A stretch of DNA of 64,000 nucleotides from Vanrija pseudolonga. Its lineage: Eukaryota; Basidiomycota; Tremellomycetes; Trichosporonales; Trichosporonaceae. Within the stretch, counting starts at the first letter, position 1, and every line of letters starts with the position of its first letter. The DNA lies in contig NC_085854.1 of the NCBI RefSeq assembly GCF_020906515.1, positions 2,046,001 through 2,110,000 of the forward strand, in the 5' to 3' direction. The notes below the pieces were generated by a model. It searched no databases. It was given only the letters and a program-made list of their open reading frames with translations, and had not been told where the DNA came from. Shown piece after piece: positions 19,856 to 31,432 of this stretch. The translations under genes and the position numbers were made by a program.

Positions 19856-21164
19856 CTACTGCCGGTAATACGTCTCCCCGCTCGCCTGCGACCCGCCGGC
19901 CAGCAGACCCCACTCGAGCGGCTTGCTGTTCTGCGGCGGCGAGCTGCTGAGCGTCGGCAGCGTGCTCACCACCTCGTGGATCGCGTCGCTGAACCGCCGC
20001 TGCCCGGCCGCAAAGTGGCCGTAGGCCGGCTCGGCGGCGTACGCTACCGCCGCAGCGGAGATGAGCACGTTCGAGGTGAAGCCCTTGATTGGGGAGTGGC
20101 GGGTACGGAAGCGCTGCGCGTCAACTACGGCTGAGGGGTGCCACTCACGTGCATCCGATATGGGCCTGTTGCGCCGACGCGGTCCTCGCGCGACTTTTGT
20201 CAGCTCCGCCAGACGCGCAACCCACGTGATAGTCCTCGCCGTGCGGCCACCACTCGCCGCCGTGCGTCGCGAGGCCAGTCTTGACCTCGTCCTCCGGCTC
20301 GCCTGTCCAGACGGCACCGAGCGGGTGGTCAAAGATACAGTCCACCTCGTCGGGGTTGGGGGTCAGGCTGTCCACGAGCGCGGGGTCGTCGATGAACGCC
20401 ACGACAGCTGTGGTGTGAGCTGTGCACGGGCCACTAACGACGCGCCAACTCACGCGTCACGACAATGTGGTGCTTGAACGGCGCGTTGAGCGGGAGTACC
20501 GTCAAAATCGGGTCGAGCACCGTGAGCATGTGCACCGAGGCATGGGACGCCGGCAGCCCGACCTCCTCGTACGCTTCTCGTCTCTGCGTCGTCAGCGCGA
20601 GCTCTAGCGCCTCAACGCACGGCATTGAACGCCGCCGACGGGTCGGTCGCATCGCGCTGGCCGCCAGGCAGCGCCGTCTGGGATGGGTTCCGTCTGTGGT
20701 CGGCGTTAGCTTCGCCACTCGTCCACCACCGCCAGACCCACCGGAGATGCTTGGCCCGCGTGGTGAGGAGCACACGCAGCCCGTCCTCCCCGGGACGCTG
20801 GAACACAGCGATGAGGACAGCCGCGCGGCGCGCCAGCCCGACACTGTGTTCGTCAGCCAAGACCCCCACACGACACGACCCACTCGTGCTCCGCGGCAAC
20901 GCCATGCGCAACAAAGTTCTCAATACACCGCCTGCTCGTTGCGCTCAAGCCCGCGAGCGCAGCAGCGGGGGGCAGGCCGAAGGTGTACTCGACGGCTGGG
21001 TCGGGCGGCGGGCCAGCAGCGGAAGGGTGTGCCGATGCCAGCGCCTGCTGCCGGATATGCGTGCTGCTCTCGCCGTGCGTGTGGGGCGTGGTCGTGCCGC
21101 TCGCGCCGGGCGTCGCGCCTGCACTCGCGCTGATGGGGCCGTAGTCGTCTGTCGTGTTGGGCAT
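19856..21164 (-). CDS. Nudix hydrolase, coenzyme A diphosphatase type (Pcd1/NUDT7-like)
   Basis: Six exons on the minus strand (20884-21164, 20742-20843, 20621-20693, 20454-20583, 20226-20407, 19856-20113) give 341 residues. The domain starts at VGLARRAAVLIAVFQR and holds LLTTRAKHLR, the PGG turn (residues 137-139), and REAYEEVGL at 154-162. The gap of 14 residues between GG and RE, with Asp at the position of the first Glu of the generic Nudix box, is that of the CoA-pyrophosphatase subfamily (PGGxxDxxD...RExxEExGL). These enzymes split CoA or acyl-CoA to phosphopantetheine and 3',5'-ADP, often in peroxisomes. The 90-residue N-terminal extension is hydrophilic and includes a Gly/Thr/His stretch. 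A C-terminal SKL-like signal is absent (end TYYRQ), so the location is open. Confidence 0.82.
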
Positions 21165-21838
21165 GGTGAAGGACAATGGGCAATGTCAAGTCGTGATGTG
21201 GCCGCGCTAAGATTAGTAGTGGAGGGATAAAGTGGAGGCCGGTTGCGATATCGTCACGAGATGAGTCGTCACGAGTTGCCTCGAGTCGGCAGAAGCGAGC
21301 TTATCGGCGATGATACGTTGCTGGCCTGCATGACTTTGCCTTATATACTTGACGTGGACCTCGTACGAGCGAGCAACCCACCGCCGTCACTATCGCTGTC
21401 TGTCGCCGTCGCGTCAGTCGGTATCTGTCGACTCGCGTCGTTATTGTGACTTTGGGGCAGGGGCAGGTGTGGTGGAGGCACACCCCACAAAGTAGTCACC
21501 GACGAGTCACCGAGGCAGGTGGGGGGATCGGGCGGACTTTGGCATGGCATATAGCAGTGCAGCTTTGGCATCTTCCAGACGCTGTCGAGGCTGCCGAGGC
21601 CATGGCCTATGCATGCTGCATCGGAGCTGCCGTCTGCTCGTCGTGGTCGATACCGATGGATTCCAGTGCCCATGCCGACGGAACCGATGCTCGGAGATCC
21701 CCGCGAGTCCACCACTGACGTGACGTCGAGCCTCGAATAGCTCGAATACTTTGGACCTCGTCGTCGTCCATCTCGCCTCATAACATCGCTCGCTGCTTTG
21801 CGTCGTCCTTCTTGCCACCACCACCCACCCACAACACG
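21165..21838. other. Divergent promoter region, 670 bp
   Basis: Lies between the starts of the Nudix gene and the NMT1-like gene. TTATATACTTG near 21340-21350 reads TATATAAG on the minus strand and could serve the Nudix gene at a distance. Two CGTCACGAG direct copies occur at 21250-21280. Nothing coding. Confidence 0.45.
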
Positions 21839-23031
21839 ATGACAGCCCCACCCCACCCGCTCCCCCCGCCCCTCCGTGTCGGCTGGCACCGCGAGCACTT
21901 CCTCTCGCCGCTGCTGCAGCTCGCGACGCAGGACAACGGCAGGCACTTTGAGCTCGTCGAGTGTCCCGGCGGCACGGGCGAGATGCAGGTCAAGCTCGCG
22001 AGCGGCGAGATCGACGTTGCTATCGGTGAGTAGACACTGGCTCGCGGGCACACGCACAGCAGCTCACGTTCCCAGCCCTCACCGACGCGCTGATCGCCGG
22101 CCTCGCGAACGGCCAGGACGCGTACAAGCTTGTCGGACGCTACATTGCGTCCCCGCTCCGCTGGTGTGTTGTGCTACCGTCATCCACTGACAACACCACA
22201 GGGCCATCGTCACGGGCAAGGAGAGCAAGTACACCGAGGTCTCGCAGCTCAAGGGCACGACGTTCGGCATCTCGCGCCTGGGTTCGGGCTCGCAGGTGGG
22301 CGGCCTCCGGGTCGAGCACACTAACTCACACCCCAGGTCATGGCATCGGTGCTCGCCCTCCGCGAGAACTGGGCGCCGGCCGAGTACCCCAAGTTTGAGG
22401 GTGGGTTACGGTGAGGGCCCTTGCTAACCCCCAGTCGAGGGGCAGTTCAAGCCCCTCCGCGACTCTGTCAACTCCGGCAAGAGTGAGTCTAGCCCCCGCA
22501 CCTCTTCTGACCCCAGCCTCCGTCTTCCTCTGGGAATGGTTCACGACGAAGCCGTTTGTCGACAGCGGCGAGGTGCGCTTCATCGGCAGCGTGGAGAGTA
22601 TGTGGAGCCGAGGGTGGAGCCTTGGAGATCCCACTGACGACGGCAGCCCCGTGGCCCTCGTGGTCGTTCGCAGCGTCGACAAAGGCCAACGACCACGCAG
22701 TCGCCAACTTCCTGTCCGCGCTCCAGCCGCACGTGCGCGAGTTTGACGCGCCGTCGTCGCGCGAGGGACCCGACATTGCGTTCGTGTCCCGCACCTTCGG
22801 GCTCACCGAGGAGGACACAAAGGAGTGGCTCCAGACGGTCAAGTGGGAGCACCACCTCCCCGAGGTCTCGGAGGCAGTCGTCCGCACCGCACTCACGTAA
22901 GGTGGGAAGCTGGGAACCCATACTGACCGCTCCACAGCGTGCTTGAGAAGGCCGGCGTCGTAAAGCCCCGCGAGGGCGGCTGGAAGATTGACCAGTTTGT
23001 CAACACGGCCGTGGCCAAGGTCGTCGAGTAG
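21839..23031 (+). CDS. Periplasmic-binding-protein-fold protein, NMT1/THI5-like (Ca3427-like)
   Basis: Eight exons (21839-22025, 22076-22163, 22202-22295, 22337-22400, 22435-22482, 22517-22597, 22647-22896, 22938-23031) give 301 residues. The order LRVGWHREHFLSPLL, GTGEMQVKLASGEIDVAIA, LTDALIAGL, YVGRYIASPLRWAIVTG-like, LKGTTFGISRLGSGSQVMA and VFLWEWFTTKPF matches the type 2 periplasmic binding fold of the Ca3427/NMT1 group known from yeasts. These proteins are cytosolic, lack a signal peptide and resemble substrate-binding proteins for pyrimidine or thiamine precursors; their true role is unknown. The Thi5 catalytic cysteine cluster CCCFC is not present, so it should not be called a thiamine pyrimidine synthase. 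Confidence 0.75.
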
Positions 23032-23187
23032 GGTGAAGCAGCAGCAGCGTAGGAGAGTGCTATAAACATGCAACCTAATGTCTGTGGCGGTGGTGTGTGA
23101 CTTTTGAACTTTTGGCATATGCAACGTGGCTGTTTTTGGTTTTCTACGTCTCCGACACTGCCGGATCGACCCGCAGCGCCTACCCAC

Positions 23188-24269
23188 CTACCACTTGTCC
23201 CCGTCGTTGCCGCCCTTGCGCTCGCGGTCGAGCATGGCGTCGAACTCGGCCTGGCGCTTTTTCAGCTCGTCCTCGGGGCTGAGGTTGACCGCGCCCGGCT
23301 GGCCAGCGGGGCCGCGGCGCGCGGGCCGGGTCGTGCGGAGCTTCTCCCACGAGGGCGGCTGGTCGACCTTTGCAATCTCGCCCATGACGCCGGTGCGCGC
23401 GGACGACGCCTCGTCGATCGTGTCGAGCGTGTCGACCGCGTTGCGCACATCAGGCGTCACCGACTCGTCCTCGGTCTGGTACTTGTTCACGCCTCCCGAG
23501 CCTCCAGTGCCGCGGTACTGGTCCACGGTGATCAGACGGTCCGTCTCGGGCACGCCGGCCCGGTGCTCGATCACGGTGCCGGTGGGAATACCCATACGGT
23601 GCTCGACAATGGCGCGCTTCGTGTCGATCGAGATCTGCTGGAGGACCTTCATTTTGCTGCGCGCGGGTGTCAGCGGCGCGTGTATTGCGAGTGATACCGA
23701 GTGTTGGTGACAGCCAGCGCTGGCACAGGCCCTGAACAACCGCTGGGAGCGGCGCGTTCAACGGCCACGCTGCGCCAAGCGGCGCCAACCCCACCCCACC
23801 CCACACTCACTGCTGCGCATCAGGCAGGTTCTTATGCAGCTCGTACGTCGTAGCCGCACCCGCAACCGTAAAGCCGAGGAACATGCCCAGACCGCCCATA
23901 CTCGTGGCCGCGAACCAGCGGAACAGCGGCCCGGGGCGCGGCACACGCCGCCGGAGGAACCAGAGGGTGCCGAAGAACGAGACGGTGCCGGTGCCGAACA
24001 TGCCGAAGGTGATGGTGCGGAACGAGCCCGTGATGAGGTCAATGTCCTTCTGGGTGATGTCGCCTGGGGGTGTGAGTGGGGCGGGGACGATGAGAGGGGA
24101 TAGGGTGCTCACCCGCGTCGATGCGCCGTTGCAGCGCATCCTTGCTGATCTGCACCTCGTACGGCGTGAGGTTGCGCGGCCGCCTGCCCTCGAGCGGATC
24201 AGGCTTGCTGCTGCCGCTGTCGCTGCTGCTGCTGTTTGTGCTGTCGCCTGACGAGCCCCAAGACGACAT
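23188..24269 (-). CDS. Two-helix membrane protein, function unknown
   Basis: Exons (minus) 24113-24269, 23811-24063 and 23188-23656 give 292 residues in frame. After a Ser-rich start (SSWGSSGDSTNSSSSDSG) comes LTPYEVQISKDALQRRID, then two membrane segments (about residues 75-95, ITFGMFGTGTVSFFGTLWFL, and 108-130, FAATSMGGLGMFLGFTVAGA) separated by a basic LRRRVPRP loop. The C-terminal half is hydrophilic and contains ISIDTKRAIVEHRMGIPTG and a SPEDELKKRQAEFDAML coiled end. A short double-helix hairpin next to genes for mitochondrial proteins suggests an organelle membrane, but I recognise no family. The intron between exons 2 and 3 is 154 nt. Confidence 0.7.
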
Positions 24270-24509
24270 GTTTGGGTGGTGTGGGAGAGTTGTCAACGTC
24301 GACAATGTCAGAAACGAGCCAACCGGCTGCCTTGACGTCAGGAGGCTGCCGAGCTTTCCCGGGAGTAAATTGGGCAACTGGCACTGGACACTGAAAAGTG
24401 GACAGCGGCTGCTTCGGCAACTGCCTGCATCTGTTCAATGCGACCATGCATGGGTATCTATTGACTACTCCCCTCCTACTGTATGATGACTGAATCGCCC
24501 GCCGATGCC

Positions 24510-25729
24510 TTACGCAGCAACCTTCTCCGACTCCTCGACCTCCTCGGGAGCAGCCGCACGCCCCTTGGCAACCTCGGCGTCGATGGCCGCCTCGCGCTCC
24601 TGGCGACGGCGCATAATCTCGCGGATCGTGTTGCCCTGTGTGGGGTTAGTGTGTGTTCGGCGGAATATCTCTCAGAGCCAAGCCACATCGCGGAGATCGG
24701 GACGGCGAGGAGGCGATCGACCAAGGTCGCTCGCCTGCTCCTTCCCTCCCACCGCCCGATGCCCTCCTCCACTCAACGACTCACCGCATTGTCGTGCGTG
24801 CCCGCCCTCCAGCGCCAGCCCTTGTGCATCTTCATCGCCAGCGACTTGCGGTACTCCTTGATCTGCTCGATGGCGTACTCCTCCTCGAGGTCGGCCTCGC
24901 GCTGCTTGGCCTGGATCTCACCGGCCTCGACGCCGCCCCACTGGCCGGCGCGCATCTCGTGGACGTCGTCGGGGTAGTGGAACGGCTCCTTGAGACCGAC
25001 AACCGCACGCTTGTAGTTCTTCTTGCTGCCAGTAGGGCGCCCGATCACGCCGCCCACCATGCGCTGCAGCGGAGCGAGGTAGTTGTCGGTACGGATAAAC
25101 GTCACCTCGAGGCCGTAAGCCGCAAGCAGGTACGAGCGCAGGTCGGTCTTGGTCATGCTGGGCGGGATGCGGAACGTGGCGATCCACGGGTCGTACGCCT
25201 CGCCGGGAGGAGTGTGGTTGCGCATCAGGCGGATCTGGACGTTGGGCAGGTAGATCCTGTGGCCGGTAATGGTCGGGCGGACGTTTTCAGGCAGCTCGTA
25301 CTCGACGCCGTCACGCTTGGCCACGGCGGCGCGGAAGAACTGCTCAAAGCCGGAGATGTACGCGTCCTTCTTGCCTTCGGCGGCCTCGAGCTCGGCGTAC
25401 TCCTTCATGCCGGTGACGCCGTGGCCACGCTCACGGCTGCGGTACGCCTGCATAGTCTCGAGGAAGAAGGCGCGGTCCGCCTCGCGCTCGCCCTCGAGCA
25501 CGCCTCGGGAACGCAGGAACTCGTAGCGCTCCTCCATGGCCGGGGGGAAGGGCTCGGCGTCCTTGCCGAGGAACTTTGACGGGTCGGTCAGAGGCGAGGC
25601 CTTCTGGGCGAAGGGAAACTCGGCGCGCCGCCTCTTGACGGCGGTGGGGACGGTCGTCGAAGCCGACGACGGGCCGGACACCGCCATTGGCGGGAATGTT
25701 GTGAATGCGCGGCGGATAATGCGCGACAT
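24510..25729 (-). CDS. Mitochondrial large-subunit ribosomal protein uL23m
   Basis: Exons (minus) 24785-25729 and 24510-24635, intron 149 nt, 356 residues. The N-terminus is basic without acidic residues (MSRIIRRAFTTFPPMAVSG), as in a mitochondrial targeting sequence. The conserved core runs from IYLPNVQIRLMRNHTPPGE through ATFRIPPSMTKTDLRSYL, YGLEVTFIRTDNY and GSKKNYKRAVVGL, the signature of ribosomal protein L23 in fungal mitochondria (yeast Mrp20). The C-terminal extension is charged and helical. Expected role: large subunit of the mitoribosome near the exit tunnel. Confidence 0.85.
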
Positions 25730-26183
25730 GGTGGGTGGTGTGCGATGTAGTAGACAGTGACCCGATTGTTGCTGCAAAGTGGTCGGCTGCCTCGAAAGTG
25801 GAAAATGTCGGAAAGGCAGAAGCCAGGGTGGAGGGGCGGAAAAGGCGTGCATTCTCAATTTGACGCGCCTAAATTCCAACAGGCCTATTGGGTGATTGAC
25901 TTTGCGGGACCAAAATGACTGGCAGTCGCGTCGACCCTGGCTGGGTGCAGTGGCCAGACTTGCGAGACAAAGGACAACAACAACCAAACCACCCAGGACA
26001 ACAAGGACATCCATCTCGCCATCGACAACGACCAAAGCAAAGTCGACAACAACATCACTGTACCTCTGCCACGTTACCTGAGGACCAAGGAAGTCGCTGT
26101 TGCTCGCATCTGGCCTCAGCCGCTCGTCGCTGTACCCCACCCAGCACCCTCAACAAAATCAACAAACACCTTCCCTTCCCCCG
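25730..26183. other. Divergent promoter region, 450 bp
   Basis: Between the uL23m and Bir1-like starts. It holds a CAA/ACAACAAC-rich leader on the Bir1 side; no gene. Confidence 0.55.
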
Positions 26184-28135
26184 ATGCAGTGCCTAGACGC
26201 CCGCCTGGCTTCGTTCCAGGTGGTAACAAAGCCCAAGAAGAGCGCAAAGCCCGGGTTTCCACTCAACGAGGACACGCACCCGCGCCTCACGCCCGAGCTG
26301 CTCGCTCGCGCAGGCTTCTACCATGCTCCCGGCAAAGCAGCCGACACGCACGACACGTGCAAGTGCTTCATGTGCGACCTCGAGCTCGGCGGCTGGGACG
26401 AGGACGACGACCCGTTCGTCGAGCACCTCAAGCGTGAGGGTAGCTGTGGTTGGAAGGAGATCGTCTGCCGGATAGAAGTCGATGAGGTTTCGGGGGAGGG
26501 GCGGGGAAGGTGAGGGAGCTACACAGAGACGCTGGCTGACAGTGCAGGTTAGTCTACGACACGCTGGACGCCCTGCCCAACTCGACCAAGAACACGGCTT
26601 TCCGCGAGAAGACGTTTGGTGACTGGTGGCCGCACAAGGTTCCGTCGGCGCGCTCGGTGAGTTATGGCTTCGAGAGCTAGGCAACTGACATGCAGCTCGC
26701 CGAAGCCGGGTTCATCTCCACGCCATCGGCGACCGCCGACGATCTCACAGCGTGCCCTTGGTGCGGATATGAGGTCGAGGCGTGGGAGGACGGCGATGAC
26801 CCATTGTGAGTGCATCTGATGAGATGCCGCTGACCATCGCAGCCAAGTGCATCACAACAGGACGCCAGACTGCCCCTTCTTCAACGCGACTGTCGAGGGA
26901 CCGAAGAAGGTGGGTCGTCGGCGCAACCAGCAGCGCTAACGTTGCAGGGTAAAGGAAGGGCGACCAAGTCGACCGCCGCGCCGAAGAAGGTCGGCCGCGC
27001 CACGAAGGTGCCCACTCCCGAACCTGAGGCTATCGACGTCGAGGAGCCCGCGCCTGCCCCCAAGCGCCGTGGACGTCCACCAAAGGCGTCCAACGCTTCG
27101 TCCTTAGCAGCCTCTACGAGCGGCAAGGAGCCCGAGGCTGAGGACATCGAAGTTGAGGAGCCTGCCCCCGCGCCAAAGCGCCGTGGACGCCCGCCCAAGG
27201 CGTCCACCGCTTCTGCATCCTTAGCGGCGTCTACACGAGGCAAGGCAAGCGACGTGCAAGAGGACGAGCCCGAGGCCATCGAGGTTGAGGAACCGGCGCC
27301 GGCACCGAAACGCCGCGGGCGTCCACCCAAGGCCTCTACAGCCGCATCGTTAGCGGCGTCCACGACCAAGGCTCCCGCCAAGGGCCGCGGCAAGGCCTCT
27401 GTTGCTAATGCCGACGACATCGAGGTCGACAGCCAGCCTGAGCCGGTGAAGAAGACGCGGGCGAAGCGCGCTACCACGAGCAAGTCTGCGGCTTCTGCTG
27501 CTGCCTCGCCTGTCAAGCCGATCGCAGTCGATGACGACCTTGAGCTTCCCACAGAGGCCGAGGTAGAGGCTGCCCTGGCGTCCAAGCCCAAGGGCAAGGG
27601 ACGGGCAAAGAAGTCGACTGCCGTCGTCGAGCCAGAGGATGTTGCGCCGACCGAGCCGCCACGCGCGACGAAGCCCCTTCCACGCAAGTCGAGGGTGACG
27701 AAGAAGGCCGAGGCGGAAGCCTCCGTAGAGCCTGTTTCCGAGCCGGCGCCCAGCCGTATTCCGGCCCCTACACGGACGCCACGCTCAGCCCCCGCTGCTC
27801 CTCCACTCTCGCAGCTCGAGAGGTTTGTCAACACGGCTTTGCCGCCTACGCCTCCGCCCAAGTCGGCGGCTCGGACACAGCAGCCACCAGCGCCTTCGCC
27901 GAGTGCGCGGCAAGCACTCGAGTCGATTGTGACTGGCGAGCCGGCCTCTGCCGCGCCAGCCGGTCCCACACCAACACCCGGCTTTTCCGAGGCGGACAAG
28001 AAGAAAACTGTTGAGGAGTTTATCCGCGATCAGTTTACGGCGCAACACGCCATGATGAAGGAGGAAGGGGAGGCTGCGATCGGCAGGTTTCAGGACAAGG
28101 CCCGGGACACACGGCGCAAGATTGAGTTGTCGTAA
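26184..28135 (+). CDS. BIR-domain chromosomal passenger protein, Bir1/survivin-like, with AT-hooks
   Basis: Exons 26184-26509, 26548-26656, 26696-26805, 26843-26909 and 26948-28135 give 599 residues. Two BIR modules are seen: the first with LARAGFYHAPGKAADTHD, CKCFMC, GWDEDDDP, EHLK and SCGW; the second with LAEAGFISTPSATADD, CPWC, WEDGDDP, HHNRTPDCPF. Two N-terminal BIR domains are the layout of fungal Bir1/Cut17, which holds Aurora kinase and INCENP at centromeres. The long C-terminal part is Lys/Pro/Ala-rich and carries three AT-hook-like copies of PAPKRRGRPPKAS at about residues 239-252, 277-290 and 321-334. The end (KKKTVEEFIRDQFTAQHAMM) is a predicted helix that could be the INCENP/borealin binding segment (inference). 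Confidence 0.87.
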
Positions 28136-28261
28136 GGGCGTAGTGATGTGACAGTAGACCATGTGACAGGAGAGACTATTCGTACTTGGTATCATGCATA
28201 GGCCGCGCGGCGTGCTGTACAGTGGGGGGAGAGTGGTACACAGGATGTCTAGGCAACGCGA

Positions 28262-28999
28262 CTAGAAGTCGTCGTCCATGAGGATGTCGTCGTCGTCGTC
28301 GTCTCCGCCGCGCGACTTGCGGTTCGAGTGGCGCGAGTGATGCGATTCGCGGGGTTCCCGGTCGCGGGAATCGCGATCACGATCACGCTCACGCTCACGC
28401 TCGCGGGGTGATGGTGCGCCCGAGAGGCCAGCGGCGTCGAGGATGGCCTCTGAGGAGGGCGACGGCGGGGCCGAGGGGGCATTGGACGCGGGGTTGTCGA
28501 GCGCCGCGCGCTTCTGCGGCGGCGTCATGGGGGGCACGGGCTTGCCCGTGTCTTCGGGGTATGTTGCGGCGTTCTGGACCCTGCGGGCGAACGTCAGCGA
28601 GCGAGCGGGTGGTGGGGGAAGGGGGACGGAGGGGGGCGGTCGGCGAGCCTTCCCTCTTCGCGCGACTCACAGCGGCGCCCAGCTCGCATCAGCGGGCACC
28701 GGCATCGGCGCCGGCGGCCGCCCGTAGCGCTCCATGTGGTGGTCGTACAGGCGGCGCTGGATGAGATGCACGCGCAGCGCGAGGAGGTTTGATTCCTGCG
28801 GTGAGGGCGGGGGTTAGTGTGGGACGGTGTGAAGGTGTCAGTCGGTCAACCCACGTCGCTCAGCTCGTTGACGAGCTCCTTCAGCCCGCGGTATCGTCCT
28901 GCGTGGCGTCAGCTGTGCCAGTGGCACGCACTCACGCTTGTACTTTGTCTCGTCGCCTGCTAGGAGGGGCGCGACGCGCTGCGACTTTGGCGCGGACAT
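28262..28999 (-). CDS. Small helical protein with Arg/Asp-rich tail, function unknown
   Basis: Exons (minus) 28936-28999, 28855-28898, 28671-28795 and 28262-28580 give 183 residues. The N-terminal 75 residues are helical (YKRRYRGLKELVNELSDESN, then LLALRVHLIQRRLYDHHMERY) and could form a coiled coil. The rest is Pro/Ser-rich, then alternating Arg-Glu/Asp (REREREREHDRDSRDREPRE), and ends in an aspartate run (DDDDDDILMDDDF). Basic helix plus acidic tail is common in nuclear complex subunits, but I recognise no family. The gene converges on the Bir1-like gene with 126 bp between stops. Confidence 0.65.
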
Positions 29000-29232
29000 G
29001 GTGCCGAGGGGTGTGGATGAAGCGAGGTGTTGACGTTTGATATTCGAGATAAAGCCTACCAGCCAGCGGCGGCGGGGCGGAAGTGGCCGCCGGATGCATT
29101 CAACCAGGCTCGCTCGGTTGGGTGAACCACCACCCACACTCACACCCCACACGGGCGACCCCGACCGACTCACTCCACCCCCCAACAGCGACGACAACAC
29201 TGCTCGTCCGACCACCCACCCACCACACCACC

Positions 29233-31088
29233 ATGACATCCCCGCCCGCACCGTCCCCCACGGTCCTGTACGACGAGGAGCGGCGCCCGCGCGCGGACCG
29301 GCTCGCGCCGCCCGACGTTGCTGCGCTGATGCGTTCCAAGCGCCGCTGGTGGCGCCGCGACGAGCCGCGCAGCGTGCGCGTCGCGCTCATGTGCTTGTCG
29401 ATCGCGATGAGCGCCGTGCAGGCCAACGGCGTGTACTGCTGGTCGACATAGTGGGTGTGGCGGGGGATACGGCGAGCTGACAGCCAGCGGGCCGGTCGTG
29501 TCCAAGACGCTCGGGCTGAACGGGACCCAGGCGCAGACGATTGTCGTCGGGTGGGTGGCGAGGAACGCAGAGGCGTGTGAGCTGACACCGGCAGGGGCAT
29601 CCTCGGCGTGTACCTCTGTGCAGCGCCAGTCGGCGCCCTGACAGACCACTACGGCCCGCGCGCGGGCTCGCTGCTCTCCGCGATCCTCGGCGCCGCGGGA
29701 TACTTCACCTTCGCGGCGGTCCTCAAGGCGTCCGATACCGCCGCGCCGAACGCCTACCTCGTCCTCACGGCATGCTACTTTGCCGTCGGGGCCGCGACGG
29801 TCGGCTCCTACTTCTCTGCACTGACAACCGGTGAGTGGCGGTGTGGAGTGCTGCTGTGCTGACTGCCCGCGCAGCATCGCTCTCGTTTCCCGCATACCCG
29901 ACCCTGTCGCTCTCCCTCCCGCTGGCGCTCATCGGCCTGTCACCCTCCTTCCTGTCTTCCTTCTCGCCGTGGTTCACGCTCCCGGGCGGCGAGCTCGATG
30001 CGGTCAACTACATCACCTTCCTTGGCCTGCTCAGCCTCGCCGTCAACCTCTTCGGCAGCGTGTTCATGCGCGTCACGCTGCCCGAGCTGCCGGTCGTCGA
30101 CGACGCAGACTCGATCGATAGCGACTACCACTACGGCTATGGCCCCGCCGAGGCGGCCGCAGACCTCAGCGCAAGCCTCCACCTCGACGAGCGCACGCCA
30201 CTGCTTATCGGCGGCGTAGAGGCCGCGCGCGAGGACGTAGAGGCTGAAATGAGCGGCAAGGAGGTCAAGTGGAGCACCGTGCGCCTTATCAAGAACCCTG
30301 GCTTCTGGGCGTTTGGCGGCATCCTCACGCTGTGTATCGGACCGTCCGAGATGATCATCGCCACCATCGGCACGATCCTCACCAGCCTCCTGCCGCCCGA
30401 GCAGCTCGTGGCTGTCAAGCAGTTCCTCGCCCAGAGCATGGGCCACCCGCTGCTTTCGGTGTCGACGCTCGCCACCAGCGCTGCCGAGTCGTCCGCCCTC
30501 GAGCTTCGCAACAAGCACGTCCTCATTCTGTCCATGTGCTCGACCGTAGCGCGCTTGCTGACTGGATTTGCGGCCGACCGCCTGTCCCCTGCGCCCGTCG
30601 CCGTCCCTGCGCCCGTGTCCGACGACCCCGCCGCCCCGTCCCACTACTTTGTCCAGCAGGACCCCATCATCCTGTCCCGCTCCGCCTTCTGCTCCATCTG
30701 CACCGTCGGCCTCGGTGCCGTGCTCGCCTGGTCGGCAGCGTACCTGAAGGACGAGGCGCACTTCTGGGTGCTCTCCGCCGGCGTCGGCGCACTCTACGGC
30801 GCAATCTTCACCCTCACCCCCGCCATCACCTCGAGCCACTTTGGCCCGACCAACTTTGGTCTTGCATGGGGCCTCGTGTCCTACTTCCCTGCGCTGGGAT
30901 CCGCCGTATTCTCGTACACGTACGCCTTCCTCGCCGTGTCCAGCACCACCGTCACCCCAGATGCGTCGACCGACCAGACGCTCTGCTACGGGCCCAAGTG
31001 CTTCAGCACGACCTTCTTCATCTCGGCCGTCGGGTGCGTCGTCAGCGCCATTGGACTGTTCCTCCTCGGCCAGCGATGGCGTGTGTAG
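29233..31088 (+). CDS. MFS transporter, Mch1/nodulin-like type
   Basis: Exons 29233-29450, 29488-29550, 29595-29830 and 29875-31088 give 576 residues. The N-terminus is hydrophilic and basic (MRSKRRWWRRDEPRSVRVAL), followed by membrane segments, GVYCWSTYGPVVSKTLGLN, and GPRAGSLLSAILGAAGYF. A long acidic central loop separates two six-helix halves and ends with KWSTVRLIKNPGFWAFG. The second half has IGTILTSLLPPEQ and NFGLAWGLVSYFPALGSAVF. This layout matches the nodulin-like/Mch1 branch of the MFS, related by sequence to monocarboxylate transporters; yeast Mch1 is vacuolar and its substrate is not known. Substrate here is open. Confidence 0.72.
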
Positions 31089-31432
31089 GTGTACGCCGCC
31101 GTCATCATCATCATCAAGCAAGCGGCCTTCTCAGCAACGACATCAAGCTCCAGTATACCCCATCCATCAAAGACCACATCCAACCCCAACCCCGCTAGCT
31201 GTCATTAATTTCCCACCTTCCCTCATCCACAGAATCCCATCATTTTCACGACGCTGTTGCACGATTACAGAATACAGTAGCTACACCAAGCCGTATGCAT
31301 TGCACGAGACGCAGTCCCGGAGAGGAGCGGGGAGGACACGATCGACAACAACGAGGCGATCCGCCAATCCCCGGCATTCCGCCGCGCCCTGATTTGCGCC
31401 CACGCGCCCCGAAATCCAATCAAATTACTACG

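Noticed and set aside
21839-23031. Call as thiamine pyrimidine synthase Thi5
   Set aside because: The CCCFC cluster needed for that activity is absent and the best matching pattern is the Ca3427-like group.
29940-31121. 393-codon minus-strand frame over the Mch1-like transporter
   Set aside because: Shadow of the transporter's codon use; the sense frame has membrane segments and family motifs.
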